Source: Streptomyces griseus
Lineage (GTDB): Bacteria; Actinomycetota; Actinomycetes; Streptomycetales; Streptomycetaceae
Length of the DNA stretch: 64,000 nt
Reading direction: 5' to 3'
Assembly: GCF_900460065.1 (NCBI RefSeq)
Contig: NZ_UAVD01000023.1
Span: 1 to 64,000 of the forward strand
Made by a program: the position numbers and the translations under genes. Numbering within the stretch: the first letter of the stretch is position 1; every line of letters starts with the position of its first letter. Shown here piece by piece: positions 27,819 to 35,951 of this stretch. Under the pieces are notes generated by a model. It saw nothing but the letters and a program-made list of their open reading frames with translations, did no database searches and was not told the origin of the DNA.

Positions 27819-28658
27819 TCAGTCCCGCTCGCAGACGAAGATCGCCGTGCCCGGGATCAGGTTGCCCCGGAGGGGGGACCAGCCGCCCCACTCCTGGTCG
27901 TTCCAGGCGGGCCATTCCGGTTCGACCAGGTCGACCAGCCGGAAACCGCCCGCCACCACGTCCCGGACCCGGTCGCCGAGCGTGCGGTGGTGTTCCACAT
28001 AGACCGCTTCGCCGTTCTCGTCCTGCTCCACGTAGGGGACGCGGTCGAAGTAGGAGGCGGCGACGGACAGCCCCTCGGGTCCGGGCTCGTCCGGGAACGC
28101 CCAGCGGATCGGGTGCGTCACGGAGAACACCCAGCGCCCGCCCGGCCGCAGCACCCGGTGGACCTCGCGGAAGACCCGCACGGGATCGGCGACGAACGGC
28201 ACCGCCCCGTACGCGGAGCAGGCCAGGTCGAAGGAGGCGTCCCGGAACGGGAGCCGGCCCGCGTCCGCCTCCACCAGGGGGAGGCCCTCGCCGATGCGCA
28301 GGGCGTGCTGGAGCTGGCGGTGGGAGAGGTCGAGTGCGACGGGGCGGGCGCCCTGCCCGGCCAGCCAGCGCGAGCACTGGGCCGCCCCGGCCCCGATCTC
28401 CAGGACGTCGAGGCCCCGGAGGGAGGCGGCGGGGCCCAGCAGGGCGGCGTCCGCCTCGTCAAGGCCCTCCGGCCCCCAGACGAAGCGGTCGTCCCCCAGG
28501 AAGCCGCCGTGGTCGCTCTGGTACTCGTCGGCGTTCCGGTCCCACCAGCCGCGGCTGGCCCGGCTGCTCTCCGTCTCGTCCGCGGCTCGGCGTGTGGCTT
28601 CCGGCTCCGGGGGTCCCGCGGATTCTGCGGAGTAGGTCCCGTGGATCTCTTGGCTCAT
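27819..28658 (-). CDS. class I SAM-dependent methyltransferase
   Basis: This 279-residue methyltransferase has a Rossmann core with motif I VLEIGAGAAQCSRWLA, the acidic ribose-binding residue in PVALDLSH, motif II FDLACSAYGAVPFV and motif III LRPGGRWVFSVTHP. The N-terminal 40 residues are low in conservation; the block SRGWWDRNADEYQSDHG then begins the family. The His in SVTHP and the size suggest a small-molecule substrate, which remains unknown. It lies 86 bases downstream of hrpB's start and reads the same way, so the two may be cotranscribed. Confidence 0.88.
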   Translation of the reverse strand: MSQEIHGTYSAESAGPPEPEATRRAADETESSRASRGWWDRNADEYQSDHGGFLGDDRFVWGPEGLDEADAALLGPAASLRGLDVLEIGAGAAQCSRWLAGQGARPVALDLSHRQLQHALRIGEGLPLVEADAGRLPFRDASFDLACSAYGAVPFVADPVRVFREVHRVLRPGGRWVFSVTHPIRWAFPDEPGPEGLSVAASYFDRVPYVEQDENGEAVYVEHHRTLGDRVRDVVAGGFRLVDLVEPEWPAWNDQEWGGWSPLRGNLIPGTAIFVCERD

Positions 28659-28728
28659 CGTGCCCGTCGTTGTAGTTTGCCTTCACCCGCCGCGCGCGGT
28701 ACGTACCAGGGGGGTGTACCCCGGGTGT

Positions 28729-28744
28729 GCGGACGCGCGTCCGC
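28729..28744. other. perfect 16-base palindrome upstream of rpsA
   Basis: GCGGACGC-GCGTCCGC is a gapless palindrome in the 408-base region between the methyltransferase and rpsA, about 100 bases upstream of the rpsA promoter. It may be a protein-binding site or part of the methyltransferase promoter region. Confidence 0.35.
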
Positions 28745-28841
28745 GGCGCCGTGCCGTAGTGTTCTCCGGCCTGTCCGGCCCGGGGGAACACCAGTTGTGC
28801 CGGAATCGGGGCGGTGTGCCCGGGGTGTGCGCCTTCGCGCA

Positions 28842-28870
28842 TTGACCCTGTCCGGCTGCCCCCGTATGCT
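28842..28870 (+). promoter_or_regulatory. rpsA promoter, primary-sigma type, with long leader
   Basis: TTGACC (28842-28847), 17 bases, then TATGCT (28865-28870) is close to the ideal vegetative promoter. Transcription should begin near 28877, giving a leader of about 190 bases. An imperfect hairpin (GCGAGCCTGC near 28881 against GCAGGC-GCTCGC near 28910) lies at its start. A leader of this length on the S1 gene would allow autoregulation of translation. Confidence 0.75.
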
Positions 28871-29066
28871 ACAAGTTGCGCTGCGAGCCTGCGCGCCTCA
28901 GACCTAGCAGGCCGCGCTCGCGTCTGTTGCATGTCCCCTCGGTTGTCGAGGCGTCTCTCCGGAAACGGATGGCGCTTTCCAGGCTGTCCGGCTTCTGCAG
29001 AGGCGATACGGGCTTTCGGCGTAGCAGTACCTACGACTCTCTGTCCGTACCGGAGCCCTTTCCCAC

Positions 29067-30584
29067 ATGACGAGCAGCACCGAGACCACCGCCACCACTC
29101 CGCAGGTTGCGGTCAACGACATCGGCGACGCGGACGCGTTCCTCGCGGCGATCGACGAGACGATCAAGTACTTCAACGACGGCGACATCGTTGACGGTGT
29201 CATCGTCAAGGTTGACCGGGACGAGGTTCTCCTCGACATCGGTTACAAGACCGAAGGTGTCATCCCGAGCCGCGAGCTCTCGATCAAGCACGACGTCGAC
29301 CCGAACGAGGTCGTCAAGGTCGGCGACGAGATCGAGGCCCTGGTTCTCCAGAAGGAGGACAAGGAAGGCCGCCTGATCCTCTCGAAGAAGCGCGCTCAGT
29401 ACGAGCGTGCCTGGGGCACCATCGAGAAGATCAAGGAAGAGGACGGCATCGTCACCGGTACCGTCATCGAGGTCGTCAAGGGTGGTCTCATCCTCGACAT
29501 CGGCCTCCGTGGCTTCCTGCCGGCGTCGCTCGTCGAGATGCGTCGCGTCCGCGACCTCCAGCCCTACGTGGGCAAGGAGCTCGAGGCGAAGATCATCGAG
29601 CTGGACAAGAACCGCAACAACGTGGTCCTGTCCCGCCGTGCCTGGCTGGAGCAGACCCAGTCCGAGGTTCGCCAGACGTTCCTCACGACCCTCCAGAAGG
29701 GTCAGGTCCGCTCCGGCGTCGTCTCCTCGATCGTCAACTTCGGTGCCTTCGTGGACCTGGGTGGCGTCGACGGTCTCGTGCACGTCTCCGAGCTGTCCTG
29801 GAAGCACATCGACCACCCCTCCGAGGTTGTCGAGGTCGGCCAGGAAGTCACCGTCGAGGTTCTCGACGTCGACATGGACCGCGAGCGCGTCTCCCTGTCG
29901 CTCAAGGCGACGCAGGAAGACCCGTGGCAGCAGTTCGCCCGGACGCACCAGATCGGTCAGGTCGTCCCGGGTAAGGTCACCAAGCTCGTTCCCTTCGGCG
30001 CGTTCGTCCGCGTCGACGAGGGCATCGAGGGTCTGGTCCACATCTCCGAGCTGGCCGAGCGCCACGTGGAGATCCCGGAGCAGGTCGTCCAGGTCAACGA
30101 CGAGATCTTCGTCAAGGTCATCGACATCGACCTCGAGCGCCGTCGCATCAGCCTCTCGCTGAAGCAGGCCAACGAGTCCTTCGGTGGCGACCCGGCCTCG
30201 GTCGAGTTCGACCCGACGCTGTACGGCATGGCCGCGTCGTACGACGACCAGGGCAACTACATCTACCCCGAGGGCTTCGACCCCGAGACCAACGACTGGC
30301 TCGAGGGCTTCGAGGCGCAGCGCGAGGTCTGGGAGACCCAGTACGCCGAGGCGCAGCAGCGCTTCGAGCAGCACCAGGCCCAGGTCATCAAGTCCCGCGA
30401 GGCCGACGAGGCCGCCGCTGCCGAGGGCGCTGCCGCCCCGGCCGGCGCCGCTCCGGCCGCCTCCGGTGGCAGCGGTGGCGGTGGCGGCTCCTACTCCTCG
30501 GAGTCGGCGGACAACTCCGGCGCCCTGGCGTCGGACGAGGCCCTTGCCGCGCTGCGCGAGAAGCTCGCGGGCGGCCAGAGCTGA
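29067..30584 (+). CDS. rpsA: 30S ribosomal protein S1
   Basis: This 505-residue protein helps the ribosome bind structured mRNAs. Four S1 RNA-binding domains are visible: GDIVDGVIVKVDRDEVLLDIGYKTEG begins the first, GTVIEVVKGGLILDIGLRGFLPASL the second, GVVSSIVNFGAFVDLGGVDGLVHVSE the third and GKVTKLVPFGAFVRVDEGIEGLVHISE the fourth. This is the shorter actinobacterial form, fewer than the six domains of E. coli. The C-terminal 120 residues are acidic, then Ala/Gly-rich (SGGSGGGGGSYSSE). A GGAG stands 11 bases before the ATG, further than usual. Codon use is that of a highly expressed gene. Confidence 0.97.
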   Translation: MTSSTETTATTPQVAVNDIGDADAFLAAIDETIKYFNDGDIVDGVIVKVDRDEVLLDIGYKTEGVIPSRELSIKHDVDPNEVVKVGDEIEALVLQKEDKEGRLILSKKRAQYERAWGTIEKIKEEDGIVTGTVIEVVKGGLILDIGLRGFLPASLVEMRRVRDLQPYVGKELEAKIIELDKNRNNVVLSRRAWLEQTQSEVRQTFLTTLQKGQVRSGVVSSIVNFGAFVDLGGVDGLVHVSELSWKHIDHPSEVVEVGQEVTVEVLDVDMDRERVSLSLKATQEDPWQQFARTHQIGQVVPGKVTKLVPFGAFVRVDEGIEGLVHISELAERHVEIPEQVVQVNDEIFVKVIDIDLERRRISLSLKQANESFGGDPASVEFDPTLYGMAASYDDQGNYIYPEGFDPETNDWLEGFEAQREVWETQYAEAQQRFEQHQAQVIKSREADEAAAAEGAAAPAGAAPAASGGSGGGGGSYSSESADNSGALASDEALAALREKLAGGQS

Positions 30585-30630
30585 CGCTCTGACCCCGGCG
30601 GCCCATCGGCTGCGGTAGCTGTACGGCAGT

Positions 30631-30666
30631 AGTGAGGCCCGTCCCCTTCGGGGGGCGGGCCTCACT
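30631..30666 (+). terminator. rpsA terminator with UUCG tetraloop
   Basis: Arms of 16 bases (starting AGTGAGGCCCG at 30631, ending CGGGCCTCACT at 30666) with one G-U pair close on a C-UUCG-G tetraloop, the most stable RNA loop. It starts 46 bases past the rpsA stop and can also stop the converging beta-helix gene. Confidence 0.9.
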
Positions 30667-30679
30667 CGTGCGTTCGCGG

Positions 30680-31639
30680 TTACGGGGTGACGGCGATGTT
30701 GGTCAGCCCCTTGCCGCCGGTGACGGTGTTGCTCGCGTAGACGGTGGTGCGGCAACCGGAGCTGTTGTTGGTGACGTTGATGGCGAGCTGCTTGTCGCCG
30801 GTGGCGCCGGAGAGGTTCGAGGTGTTGCCGCGGAAGACGGTGCCGCAGCCCCAGCCGCTCTGCTGGGTGTGGGTCTCGTAGCCGTTGTTGGTGGTGCGCG
30901 AGCCCTTGTTGCCCTCGACCAGGACGTTGTTGCCCTTCACGTCGACCCAGGAGTCGTCGTAGTTGGCACCGGTCAGCCCGTGGCCGTCGAAGGTGTTGCC
31001 GATGATCCTCGCGCCGGTCGTGCCCTCCTTGATGTCGATGGACTCGCCGCCGACGTCGGGGCCGATGGTGTTGTTCAGGATCTGCGCGTTGTCGCTGCGG
31101 TCGGAGAGGTCGCCGGCCGAGCCGACGTACACGCCCTCGCCCATGCCGCGTCCGTTCTGCCCGGTGTCGTAGATCCGGGAGTTCTTCAGAACGCCGTCCC
31201 TGCTGGACTTGCGGAAGTGGACGCCTTCCATGTCGAGGTCGTGCACGGTCACCGAGTCGATGACGACGCCGTTTGCCGTGTCGGCCATGATGCCCTTCTG
31301 GCCGCCCTTGATGGTGACCCCCTGGACGGTCCAGTACGAGGCGCCGTTCAGGTGCAGCCCGTAGCCGCCGCCCGCGGTCAGGACCGCCCTGCTGGAGCCG
31401 GTGAGGGTGATCCGGGCGCCCGAGGTGCCGGGCCGGGTGGCCTTGAAGTTCCCGGTGTACGTGCCGTCGGCGAGCCGGATCGTGTCGCCGGGGGAGACGG
31501 TGGTGAGCGCCGCCTTGAGCTGGGACGCGGTGCTGACGTCGATGACCGCGGCGTTCGCGGGCCCGGCGCCGGCCAGGGTGAGACCGCCGGCGGCCAGGGC
31601 GGCGGCGAGCAGGGCGGTGAGGGGGGAGCGGCTGCGCAT
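30680..31639 (-). CDS. secreted right-handed parallel beta-helix protein (polysaccharide lyase-like)
   Basis: The 319-residue protein starts with a Sec signal (RSRSPLTALLAAALAAGG, cleavage near ANA). The mature chain is a run of beta-helix coils with repeated I-x-N/V-x-x-x-V spacing (VTIKGGQKGIMADTANGVVIDSV, NAQILNNTIGPDVGG, IIGNTFDGHG). This fits the pectate-lyase/chondroitinase B superfamily, whose members cleave or bind acidic polysaccharides. I cannot place catalytic residues with confidence. The cysteines in WGCGTVF and SGCRTTV near the C-terminus may pair. An inverted repeat upstream suggests it is regulated. Confidence 0.85.
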   Translation of the reverse strand: MRSRSPLTALLAAALAAGGLTLAGAGPANAAVIDVSTASQLKAALTTVSPGDTIRLADGTYTGNFKATRPGTSGARITLTGSSRAVLTAGGGYGLHLNGASYWTVQGVTIKGGQKGIMADTANGVVIDSVTVHDLDMEGVHFRKSSRDGVLKNSRIYDTGQNGRGMGEGVYVGSAGDLSDRSDNAQILNNTIGPDVGGESIDIKEGTTGARIIGNTFDGHGLTGANYDDSWVDVKGNNVLVEGNKGSRTTNNGYETHTQQSGWGCGTVFRGNTSNLSGATGDKQLAINVTNNSSGCRTTVYASNTVTGGKGLTNIAVTP

Positions 31640-31678
31640 GGGGGTGCCTTCCCGTCGTGGGGATATCCAGAAATTCCT

Positions 31679-31698
31679 ATGTTCTCGTACATGAACAT
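31679..31698 (-). promoter_or_regulatory. operator-like inverted repeat upstream of the beta-helix gene
   Basis: ATGTTC-TCGTACAT-GAACAT is a perfect six-base inverted repeat (arms 31679-31684 and 31693-31698) 40 bases before the gene's ATG. It lies in an AT-richer patch suited to a promoter. The arms resemble sites of LacI- or GntR-type regulators, but no such gene is adjacent. Confidence 0.45.
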
Positions 31699-31923
31699 GG
31701 GTCGTGTGTCTGAACGTGTTGCTCAGTGACGGTAGGGACGGCGGCGGAGCGCGTCAAGGTCTGGACCAGGATCGGCGGGCGGTGCCGGAAGGGGCGAAGC
31801 GTCGCCGCGGGACCGGCGGCTGACGCACCGTGACCCGTCCGCACCGGGCAAAGATCGGGGTGCGGGGAATGCGCGTGCCGCCGGTCGTGTTCTTGCCTAG
31901 GAATACGAGGAGGAGCGGTAACC

Positions 31924-32862
31924 GTGCCTGATCCGCAGAGTTTGTACGAATGGGAGCCGAAGGGCCTGGCCGTCGTCGACATGGCGTTGGCGCAGGAGTC
32001 GGCCGGCCTGGTCATGCTCTACCACTTCGACGGCTACATCGACGCGGGCGAGACCGGCGAGCAGATCGTCGACGGCCTGCTGGAGACGCTGCCGCACCAG
32101 GTCGTCGCGCGCTTCGACCACGACCGGCTCGTCGACTACCGCGCACGGCGCCCCCTGCTCACCTTCCGGCGCGACCGCTGGACGTCCTTCGAGGCCCCGG
32201 CCCTGGAGGTGCGGGTGGTCCAGGACGCCACCGGTGCGCCCTTCCTCCTGCTGTCGGGCCCGGAGCCGGACGTGGAGTGGGAGCGGTTCGCCGCCGCCGT
32301 CGAGCAGATCGTCGAGCGCCTCGGCGTCCGGCTCGCGGTGAACTTCCACGGCATTCCGATGGGCGTCCCGCACACCCGCCCCGTCGGCATCACCCCGCAC
32401 GGCAACCGCACCGACCTGATGCCGGGCCACCGCAGCCCCTTCGACGAGGCCCAGGTGCCCGGCTCGGCCGAAGCCCTCGTCGAGTACCGGCTGATGGAGT
32501 CCGGCCACGACGTCCTCGGGGTCGCCACCCACGTCCCGCACTACGTCGCCAGGTCCGCCTACCCGGACGCGGCGCTGACCGCGCTGGAGGCGATCACCGC
32601 GGCGACGGGGCTCGTCCTGCCCGCCCTCGCGCACACCCTGCGCACCGAGGCGCACCGCACCCAGACCGAGATCGACCGGCAGATCGGCCAGGGCGACGAG
32701 GAGCTGGTCTCCCTCGTCGAGGGCCTGGAGCACCAGTACGACGCCGTCGCCGGTTCCGAGACGCGCGGCAACCTCGTCGCCGAGCCGGTCGACCTGCCGT
32801 CCGCCGACGAGATCGGCCGCGAGTTCGAGCGCTTCCTCGCCGAGCGGGAGGGCGAGGGCTGA
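31924..32862 (+). CDS. PAC2 family protein (proteasome assembly chaperone-like)
   Basis: This 312-residue protein has the PAC2 fold seen in eukaryotic proteasome assembly chaperones and in many actinobacteria, which also have proteasomes. Characteristic blocks are [51 protein letters not shown] and the [17 protein letters not shown] segment. The C-terminal 70 residues are helical and charged. The start is GTG, with AGGAGGAG nine bases upstream. A direct role with the proteasome is not shown for the bacterial members. It is followed by coaE after 31 bases. Confidence 0.9.
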   Translation: MPDPQSLYEWEPKGLAVVDMALAQESAGLVMLYHFDGYIDAGETGEQIVDGLLETLPHQVVARFDHDRLVDYRARRPLLTFRRDRWTSFEAPALEVRVVQDATGAPFLLLSGPEPDVEWERFAAAVEQIVERLGVRLAVNFHGIPMGVPHTRPVGITPHGNRTDLMPGHRSPFDEAQVPGSAEALVEYRLMESGHDVLGVATHVPHYVARSAYPDAALTALEAITAATGLVLPALAHTLRTEAHRTQTEIDRQIGQGDEELVSLVEGLEHQYDAVAGSETRGNLVAEPVDLPSADEIGREFERFLAEREGEG

Positions 32863-32893
32863 GCGCCCCCGCCCGGGCCGTAGGCTGCGGCCC

Positions 32894-33496
32894 ATGCTGA
32901 AAGTGGGCCTGACCGGCGGCATCGGAGCCGGCAAGAGCGAAGTGTCGCGGCTGCTCGTGAAGTACGGCGCCGTCCTGATCGACTCGGACCGGATCGCCCG
33001 CGAGGTCGTCGAGCCCGGTACCCCCGGACTCGCGGCCGTCGTCGAGGAGTTCGGGCCGGGCGTGCTGACCGCCGAAGGCGCTCTGGACCGCCCGGCGCTC
33101 GGCGCGCTCGTCTTCGCCGACCCCGGGCGGCTGGCCGCGCTCAACGCGATCGTCCACCCCCTGGTCGGCGCCCGCGCCGCCGAACAGGAGCGGGCCGCCC
33201 CCGAGGACGCCGTCGTCGTCCACGACGTCCCCCTCCTCACGGAGAACGGGCTCGCCCCCCTCTACGACCTGGTCGTGGTCGTCGACGCCTCTCCCGAGAC
33301 CCAGCTGGAACGGCTCGTCACGCTGCGCGGAATGACGGAGTCCGACGCCCGTGCCAGGATGGCCGCACAGGCCACCCGCGACCAGCGGCGGGCCGTCGCC
33401 GACCTGATCGTGGACAACGACGGGCCGTTGGAGGCGCTTCAACCGCAGGTCCGCACGGTCTGGGACGAGCTGGTCCGCAGGGCCGCCGCCCGCTGA
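32894..33496 (+). CDS. coaE: dephospho-CoA kinase
   Basis: This 200-residue kinase performs the last step of coenzyme A synthesis, phosphorylating the 3'-hydroxyl of dephospho-CoA. The P-loop is [13 protein letters not shown]. The substrate-binding block is [16 protein letters not shown], and [14 protein letters not shown] carries the conserved acidic/lid region. It is of the short form without the C-terminal UPF0157 extension of mycobacteria. TAGGCT (32881-32886) stands seven bases before the ATG with no ribosome binding site between, so it probably also has its own leaderless transcript. Confidence 0.96.
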   Translation: MLKVGLTGGIGAGKSEVSRLLVKYGAVLIDSDRIAREVVEPGTPGLAAVVEEFGPGVLTAEGALDRPALGALVFADPGRLAALNAIVHPLVGARAAEQERAAPEDAVVVHDVPLLTENGLAPLYDLVVVVDASPETQLERLVTLRGMTESDARARMAAQATRDQRRAVADLIVDNDGPLEALQPQVRTVWDELVRRAAAR

Positions 33497-33585
33497 GTCC
33501 GCGTGCCGCACGCCCCGGCCGGACGTACCGGAACAACGCCTCCGGGGCGACGTCGAGAACCCCGGGGGAAGGAAAGGAAGCGACC

Positions 33586-33954
33586 GTGCCCGACCGTAAT
33601 CCGGAGACCCACGTCATCGACTTCCGTGCGGCCGAGCAACTGCTCGACGCCCGGGACCCCCGGGGTGCCGTCAAGCTCCTCGACTCGGTGATCGCCGCAC
33701 ACCCGGAGAACACCGCCGCCCGGCTCCTGCGGGCCCGCGCGTTCTTCGCCGCCGCACAACTGCGCCCCGCCGAGCTGGAATTCGAGCTGGTGCTGGAGCG
33801 CGAGCCGGACAACGCGTTCGCCCACTTCGCGCTGGCCCGCACCTTCGAGCGGGCCGGCCGCCCCGAGCGGGCGACCCGGCACTTCCGCCTGGCGGCGGCG
33901 CTCGACCCGAAGCCGGAGTACCTCCGGGCCGCCAAGTTCGACGAGGGGGACTGA
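33586..33954 (+). CDS. small tetratricopeptide-repeat protein
   Basis: A 122-residue cytoplasmic protein made almost entirely of about three TPR helix pairs (AEQLLDARDPRGAVKLLDSVIAAHPENTAARLLRAR; AELEFELVLEREPDNAFAHFALARTFERAGR; ATRHFRLAAALDPKPEYL). TPR proteins act as protein-protein adaptors; the partner is unknown. The GTG start has GGAAAGGAAG seven bases upstream. It follows coaE by 89 bases and ends at a hairpin terminator. Confidence 0.88.
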   Translation: MPDRNPETHVIDFRAAEQLLDARDPRGAVKLLDSVIAAHPENTAARLLRARAFFAAAQLRPAELEFELVLEREPDNAFAHFALARTFERAGRPERATRHFRLAAALDPKPEYLRAAKFDEGD

Positions 33955-33972
33955 CGGGTCCGGGCCCCGGCC

Positions 33973-34005
33973 CGGAGTCCCGGGGGCGGTCGGCCCCCGA
34001 CTCCG
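33973..34005 (+). terminator. terminator after the TPR gene
   Basis: CGGAGTC (33973-33979) and GGGGGC (33982-33987) pair with GCCCCC (33993-33998) and GACTCCG (33999-34005), leaving a two-base bulge and a GGTCG loop. No gene is visible from here to the DUF6343 stop at 34148. Confidence 0.75.
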
Positions 34006-34147
34006 TACGGTCAGCGGGCCGCGAGGGCGGCCGACGCGTCGATCAGGGCGAGCCGACCGGGCCCGGCGCTCCGGGCACCGGCCCGCGTGCGCACCGAGAG
34101 CACGCAGGGCCGCCCTTCGGGCGACGACGGCAGTTCGGCGACAGGAT

Positions 34148-34495
34148 CTAGGGGGCGCCGGTCCGTCCTCCGTCCCGCCGCCCGCCGCCAGCGCCGGTCC
34201 CCGGCCGGCGTGGACGGCCGTCGCCGTGGTCCGGCGGGACGCCGCGGCCCGGCCCGTACGGCGGGACATCGCGGCCCGGCTGGTAGCGCGGGCCCTGGCG
34301 CATGCGGTACGTGATCACGCAGAGGTCCACGACCGCGAGCAGCAGCACCACCGCGCAGGCCGCCGCCCAGCCCGGCCGCCCGTTCACCGAGAAGGCCACC
34401 AGACCGAAGAGGGCCCAGGCCGTTCCCCACAGGCTCAGCCAGAGGCGCATCCTCAGAGGGCTGCGGGCGGTCACGGGTTCGCTGCCGGTACGCAT
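34148..34495 (-). CDS. DUF6343 family small membrane protein
   Basis: A 115-residue protein with two hydrophobic segments (LWLSLWGTAWALFGLVAFSV and AACAVVLLLAVVDLCVIT). A conserved cytoplasmic tail follows (YRMRQGPRYQPGRDVPPYGP), then a low-complexity Gly/Arg end. The opening RTGSEPVTARSPLRMRLWLS is the hallmark of DUF6343, found in streptomycetes. GAGGTG lies upstream of the ATG at 34495; an ATG at 34519 would add eight residues. Function unknown. It diverges from the methyltransferase at 34607. Confidence 0.83.
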   Translation of the reverse strand: MRTGSEPVTARSPLRMRLWLSLWGTAWALFGLVAFSVNGRPGWAAACAVVLLLAVVDLCVITYRMRQGPRYQPGRDVPPYGPGRGVPPDHGDGRPRRPGTGAGGGRRDGGRTGAP

Positions 34496-34606
34496 GGCGA
34501 TCACCTCACTCTCCAGCATGGACCCACCCGGCGGCGGAACGAGAAGCCGCGGGCGCGACGGCGGCGGGGCGGGGAACCGCGTCCGGAGACGGCTCGTTCC
34601 CCCACC

Positions 34607-35305
34607 ATGAGCCAATCACTGGTACGTGAGGGGTACGAGGGGACCGGACCCGGAGTCATCACGCCGGACGGGTGCGCGGTGGAGCTGTATCGCCGGCTGT
34701 CCGTGGGTGAGGAGCCGGATGTGATCGCGGGCGTGGCGCCCGCCGGGGCGAGCATCCTCGAACTGGGCTGTGGGGCGGGCCGGGTGACCCACCCGCTGGT
34801 GCGGCGCGGATTCCGGGTGACGGCGGTGGACGAGTCGCCGGAGATGCTGGAGGAGATCGTCGGGGCGCGCACGGTGCGGAGCCCCATCGAGTCGCTGGAC
34901 CTGGGCGGTGAGCGGTTCGACGTGGTGCTGCTCGGCTCGTTCCTGGTCCACGCGGGGGAGCACCGGGTGCGCGACGGGATGCTGCGCGCCTGCCGCGACC
35001 ACGTGCGGGACGACGGGATCGTCCTCGTCCAGCGCGAGGGGGCGGCCCACCGCTCGGAGCTGCCCTGGGAGCGGACCGATCCGTCCGGCGGCCTGATCCG
35101 GATCGTCTCCGCGGATCCGGTGGGCGACGGCGTGCGCTCGGTGCGCGCGGAGTATCACTTCGACGACGCGCGGTGGACGCAGACCTTCCTCTCGCGGGAG
35201 CTGTCCGACGAGGAGCTCGCCGGCCATCTGGCGGCGGCCGGACTCGCGGTGGACCGCATCCTCACGGACGACGGCACCTGGCTGCTGGCCCGCCCGGTGC
35301 TCTGA
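34607..35305 (+). CDS. class I SAM-dependent methyltransferase
   Basis: This 232-residue methyltransferase has motif I SILELGCGAGRVTHPLV, the acidic residue in VTAVDESPEMLE, motif II FDVVLLGSFLVHAG and a post-motif strand DDGIVLVQREG. The N-terminal block (YEGTGPGVITPDGCAVELYRRL) is shared by a set of small-molecule methyltransferases, but the substrate is not evident. There is no ribosome binding site close to the ATG, so translation may be leaderless. It diverges from DUF6343. Confidence 0.85.
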   Translation: MSQSLVREGYEGTGPGVITPDGCAVELYRRLSVGEEPDVIAGVAPAGASILELGCGAGRVTHPLVRRGFRVTAVDESPEMLEEIVGARTVRSPIESLDLGGERFDVVLLGSFLVHAGEHRVRDGMLRACRDHVRDDGIVLVQREGAAHRSELPWERTDPSGGLIRIVSADPVGDGVRSVRAEYHFDDARWTQTFLSRELSDEELAGHLAAAGLAVDRILTDDGTWLLARPVL

Positions 35306-35350
35306 GGGGCCGCTGCCCGGCGGGCGTCCGTCCCGGCCGCCGCCGGTCGC

Positions 35351-35707
35351 TCAGTGGACGAAGCTGTAGCTGCGCCACGGCCCGCTGCCCGGCGCCGTCA
35401 CATCGCTGAACGTGGTCGGCACGTACGTCGTCCCGCCGCCCGTGCAGTCCCGGGTGCGGTACAGGATGACGTCGACCAGTGTCCCGTTCTCCACCTCGCG
35501 GGCTCCCGCCGGCGCGATCCGGTGGCAGCCGCGCACCGACGGACTGTTCACCTGGAGCACCGCCTCGCGCTCCGTCTTGTACGTCACCGGGCCCACCGCC
35601 GTGCGGCCGAGCCCGGAACAGCCCGAGACGGCGAGGACGAGGAGCGTGGCTCCGGCGGCGATCCCGATGCGGCGTCGACGGCGGGGAACGGTGGCGGTCA
35701 CGGACAT
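35351..35707 (-). CDS. putative small lipoprotein
   Basis: The 118-residue product has an Arg-rich start (VPRRRRRIGIAAGATLLVLAVSG) and a lipobox ending VSGC, so it is probably a membrane-anchored lipoprotein of about 88 mature residues. Two further cysteines (RGCHRI and RDCTGG) may pair. I do not recognise the family. It converges on the methyltransferase with a 45-base gap. Confidence 0.7.
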   Translation of the reverse strand: MSVTATVPRRRRRIGIAAGATLLVLAVSGCSGLGRTAVGPVTYKTEREAVLQVNSPSVRGCHRIAPAGAREVENGTLVDVILYRTRDCTGGGTTYVPTTFSDVTAPGSGPWRSYSFVH

Positions 35708-35951
35708 GGGCGGGTCCTCGTCTGCTCGTCCGGCGATTCGGTACGTCGGGAAGACGTGCTGGCGCTGGCCACCCTGCCCGCCCGGGAACGGCCCGGCATC
35801 CGGGGCGCGGCCGTCCGGGCGAGCCGGGGCCCGGAGAGGTCCACCACGCCCCCGGGCAGAGGTTCACCATGCATCCAAATGGGGCATAAGCCACTTAAGG
35901 ATGTTTGTCTCGCCGAGCGTGTGTCGCTCCCACTCCTGCGAGGGGGCTGTG

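Noticed and set aside
34011..34147. Possible small minus-strand protein after DUF6343 ending LALIDASAALAAR
   Set aside because: No start codon with a ribosome binding site and no recognisable family; kept as spacer.
35708..35951. Plus-strand reading ahead of the slipin gene
   Set aside because: It overlaps the promoter region, lacks motifs and contains no supported start.
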